Positions 63,711 to 64,000 of a DNA stretch of 64,000 bases are shown here, one piece after another. Source of the DNA: Sulfitobacter aestuariivivens (lineage in GTDB: Bacteria; Pseudomonadota; Alphaproteobacteria; Rhodobacterales; Rhodobacteraceae); the NCBI RefSeq assembly GCF_014763045.1, contig NZ_JACTAG010000001.1, positions 434,001 to 498,000 on the forward strand, given 5' to 3'. The notes under the pieces were generated by a model that had not been told where the DNA came from, did no database searches, and saw only the letters and a program-made list of their open reading frames with translations. Made by a program: the position numbers and the translations under genes. Each line of letters opens with the position of its first letter. The first letter of the stretch is position 1.

Positions 63711-64000
63711 ATGCATGAGCCCCTCGTCCTGCTGCCGGGCATGATGTGCGATGCGCGGCTGTTTGGCCCCCAGATCGCCGAGATGTCGGCTGATACCGCC
63801 GTGATGGCCGCCCCCATCACCCAAGGCGAGCGGATTGAAGAGATTGCCTCGGGCCTTCTGGATCTATTGCCAAAACGCTTTGCGGTTGCCGGATTGTCCA
63901 TGGGCGGCATCGTCGCGATGGAACTGCTGCGGCGGGCACCCGATCGCATCACGCGGCTGGCGCTGATGGACACCAACCCGTTGGCCGAAACGCCCGTTGT
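63711..64000 (+). CDS. Alpha/beta hydrolase, N-terminal part (3' truncated by window)
   Basis: The frame is open to the edge. The protein opens MHEPLVLLPGMMCDARLFGPQIAEM, a typical small esterase N-terminus, and has VAGLSMGGIVAMELLRRAPDRI, the Ser nucleophile elbow. The Asp and His lie beyond the window. AGGAATT precedes the ATG with eight bases spacing. The substrate is unknown. It follows the M15-like gene after a 102-bp gap with no visible terminator. Confidence 0.85.
   Translation, partial: MHEPLVLLPGMMCDARLFGPQIAEMSADTAVMAAPITQGERIEEIASGLLDLLPKRFAVAGLSMGGIVAMELLRRAPDRITRLALMDTNPLAETPV

Overview
The window is high-GC DNA packed with short, often overlapping operons and looks like the chromosome of an alphaproteobacterium of the Rhodobacterales, most probably a marine Roseobacter-type member of the Rhodobacteraceae. 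The grounds are the gene set and gene order. There is a propionyl-CoA carboxylase / methylmalonyl-CoA mutase block, an AI-2E permease-hdaA-ppk1-ppx run, a short ProRS without an editing insertion, LolCE-LolD, an LdtR-type MarR regulator, SdhE next to an XRE regulator, ParE, and many small Rhodobacteraceae-type hypothetical genes. No tRNA, rRNA, CRISPR array, insertion sequence or prophage was recognised.

Layout. 1-5 kb: the end of pccA, a membrane protein, a DUF4174 protein, a sulfotransferase-like protein and scpA. 5-6.5 kb: two tandem exported tail-collar proteins whose C-terminal halves are almost identical in DNA. 6.6-10.3 kb: VOC, GNAT, DjlA-like, EEP nuclease and hypothetical genes, then a VOC gene broken by one amber codon. 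10.3-16 kb: ppx, ppk, hdaA and an AI-2E permease on the minus strand. 16-23 kb: fasciclin protein, pepT, proS, lolC/E-lolD, an Ldh-type dehydrogenase and a DMT transporter. 23.4-27.5 kb: two paralogous c-type cytochromes, each about 60 bp downstream of an FNR-like box, around a Tag-like glycosylase, an HExxH lipoprotein, an NTF2-like protein and a thioesterase. 27.5-34 kb: parE, then two different class III cyclases, one with TPRs next to an AhpD-like protein and one overlapping an NrtS-like transporter gene. 34-45 kb: hydrolases, LysR, DUF4260, MATE, VOC proteins, an aspartate aminotransferase, XRE-sdhE, LdtR, a YHS protein, two tandem DUF1194 vWA proteins and glyoxalase I.

45-55 kb is the accessory-rich part. 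A Slam-type outer-membrane translocator (DUF560) follows a TbpB-like lipoprotein, which looks like a type XI secretion pair. Next are thyX, then an AT-rich stand-alone reverse transcriptase of the unknown-group/Abi (defence) kind inserted between very GC-rich genes, then ArsC/Spx-like genes, a DksA-type finger and a cold-shock protein. A complete bufferin operon (bufA-bufB-bufC-doxX, minus strand) ends this part. It has a perfect 11-bp hairpin between precursor and maturase genes and a long inverted repeat upstream.

55-64 kb: thrS, a creatininase-family protein, an MFS transporter, a small conserved protein with a canonical terminator, a MAPEG protein, and an ArsR-SRPBCC fusion regulator facing tandem dyads. 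From there a chain of overlapping genes (two alpha/beta hydrolases, a VOC protein, an M15-like protein) runs to a truncated hydrolase at the edge.

The best candidates for something new are the stand-alone reverse transcriptase, the Slam/TbpB-like pair with unknown ligand, the bufferin operon with its RNA structure, and the twin FNR-box cytochromes. All assignments come from reading the sequence; no database search was run.
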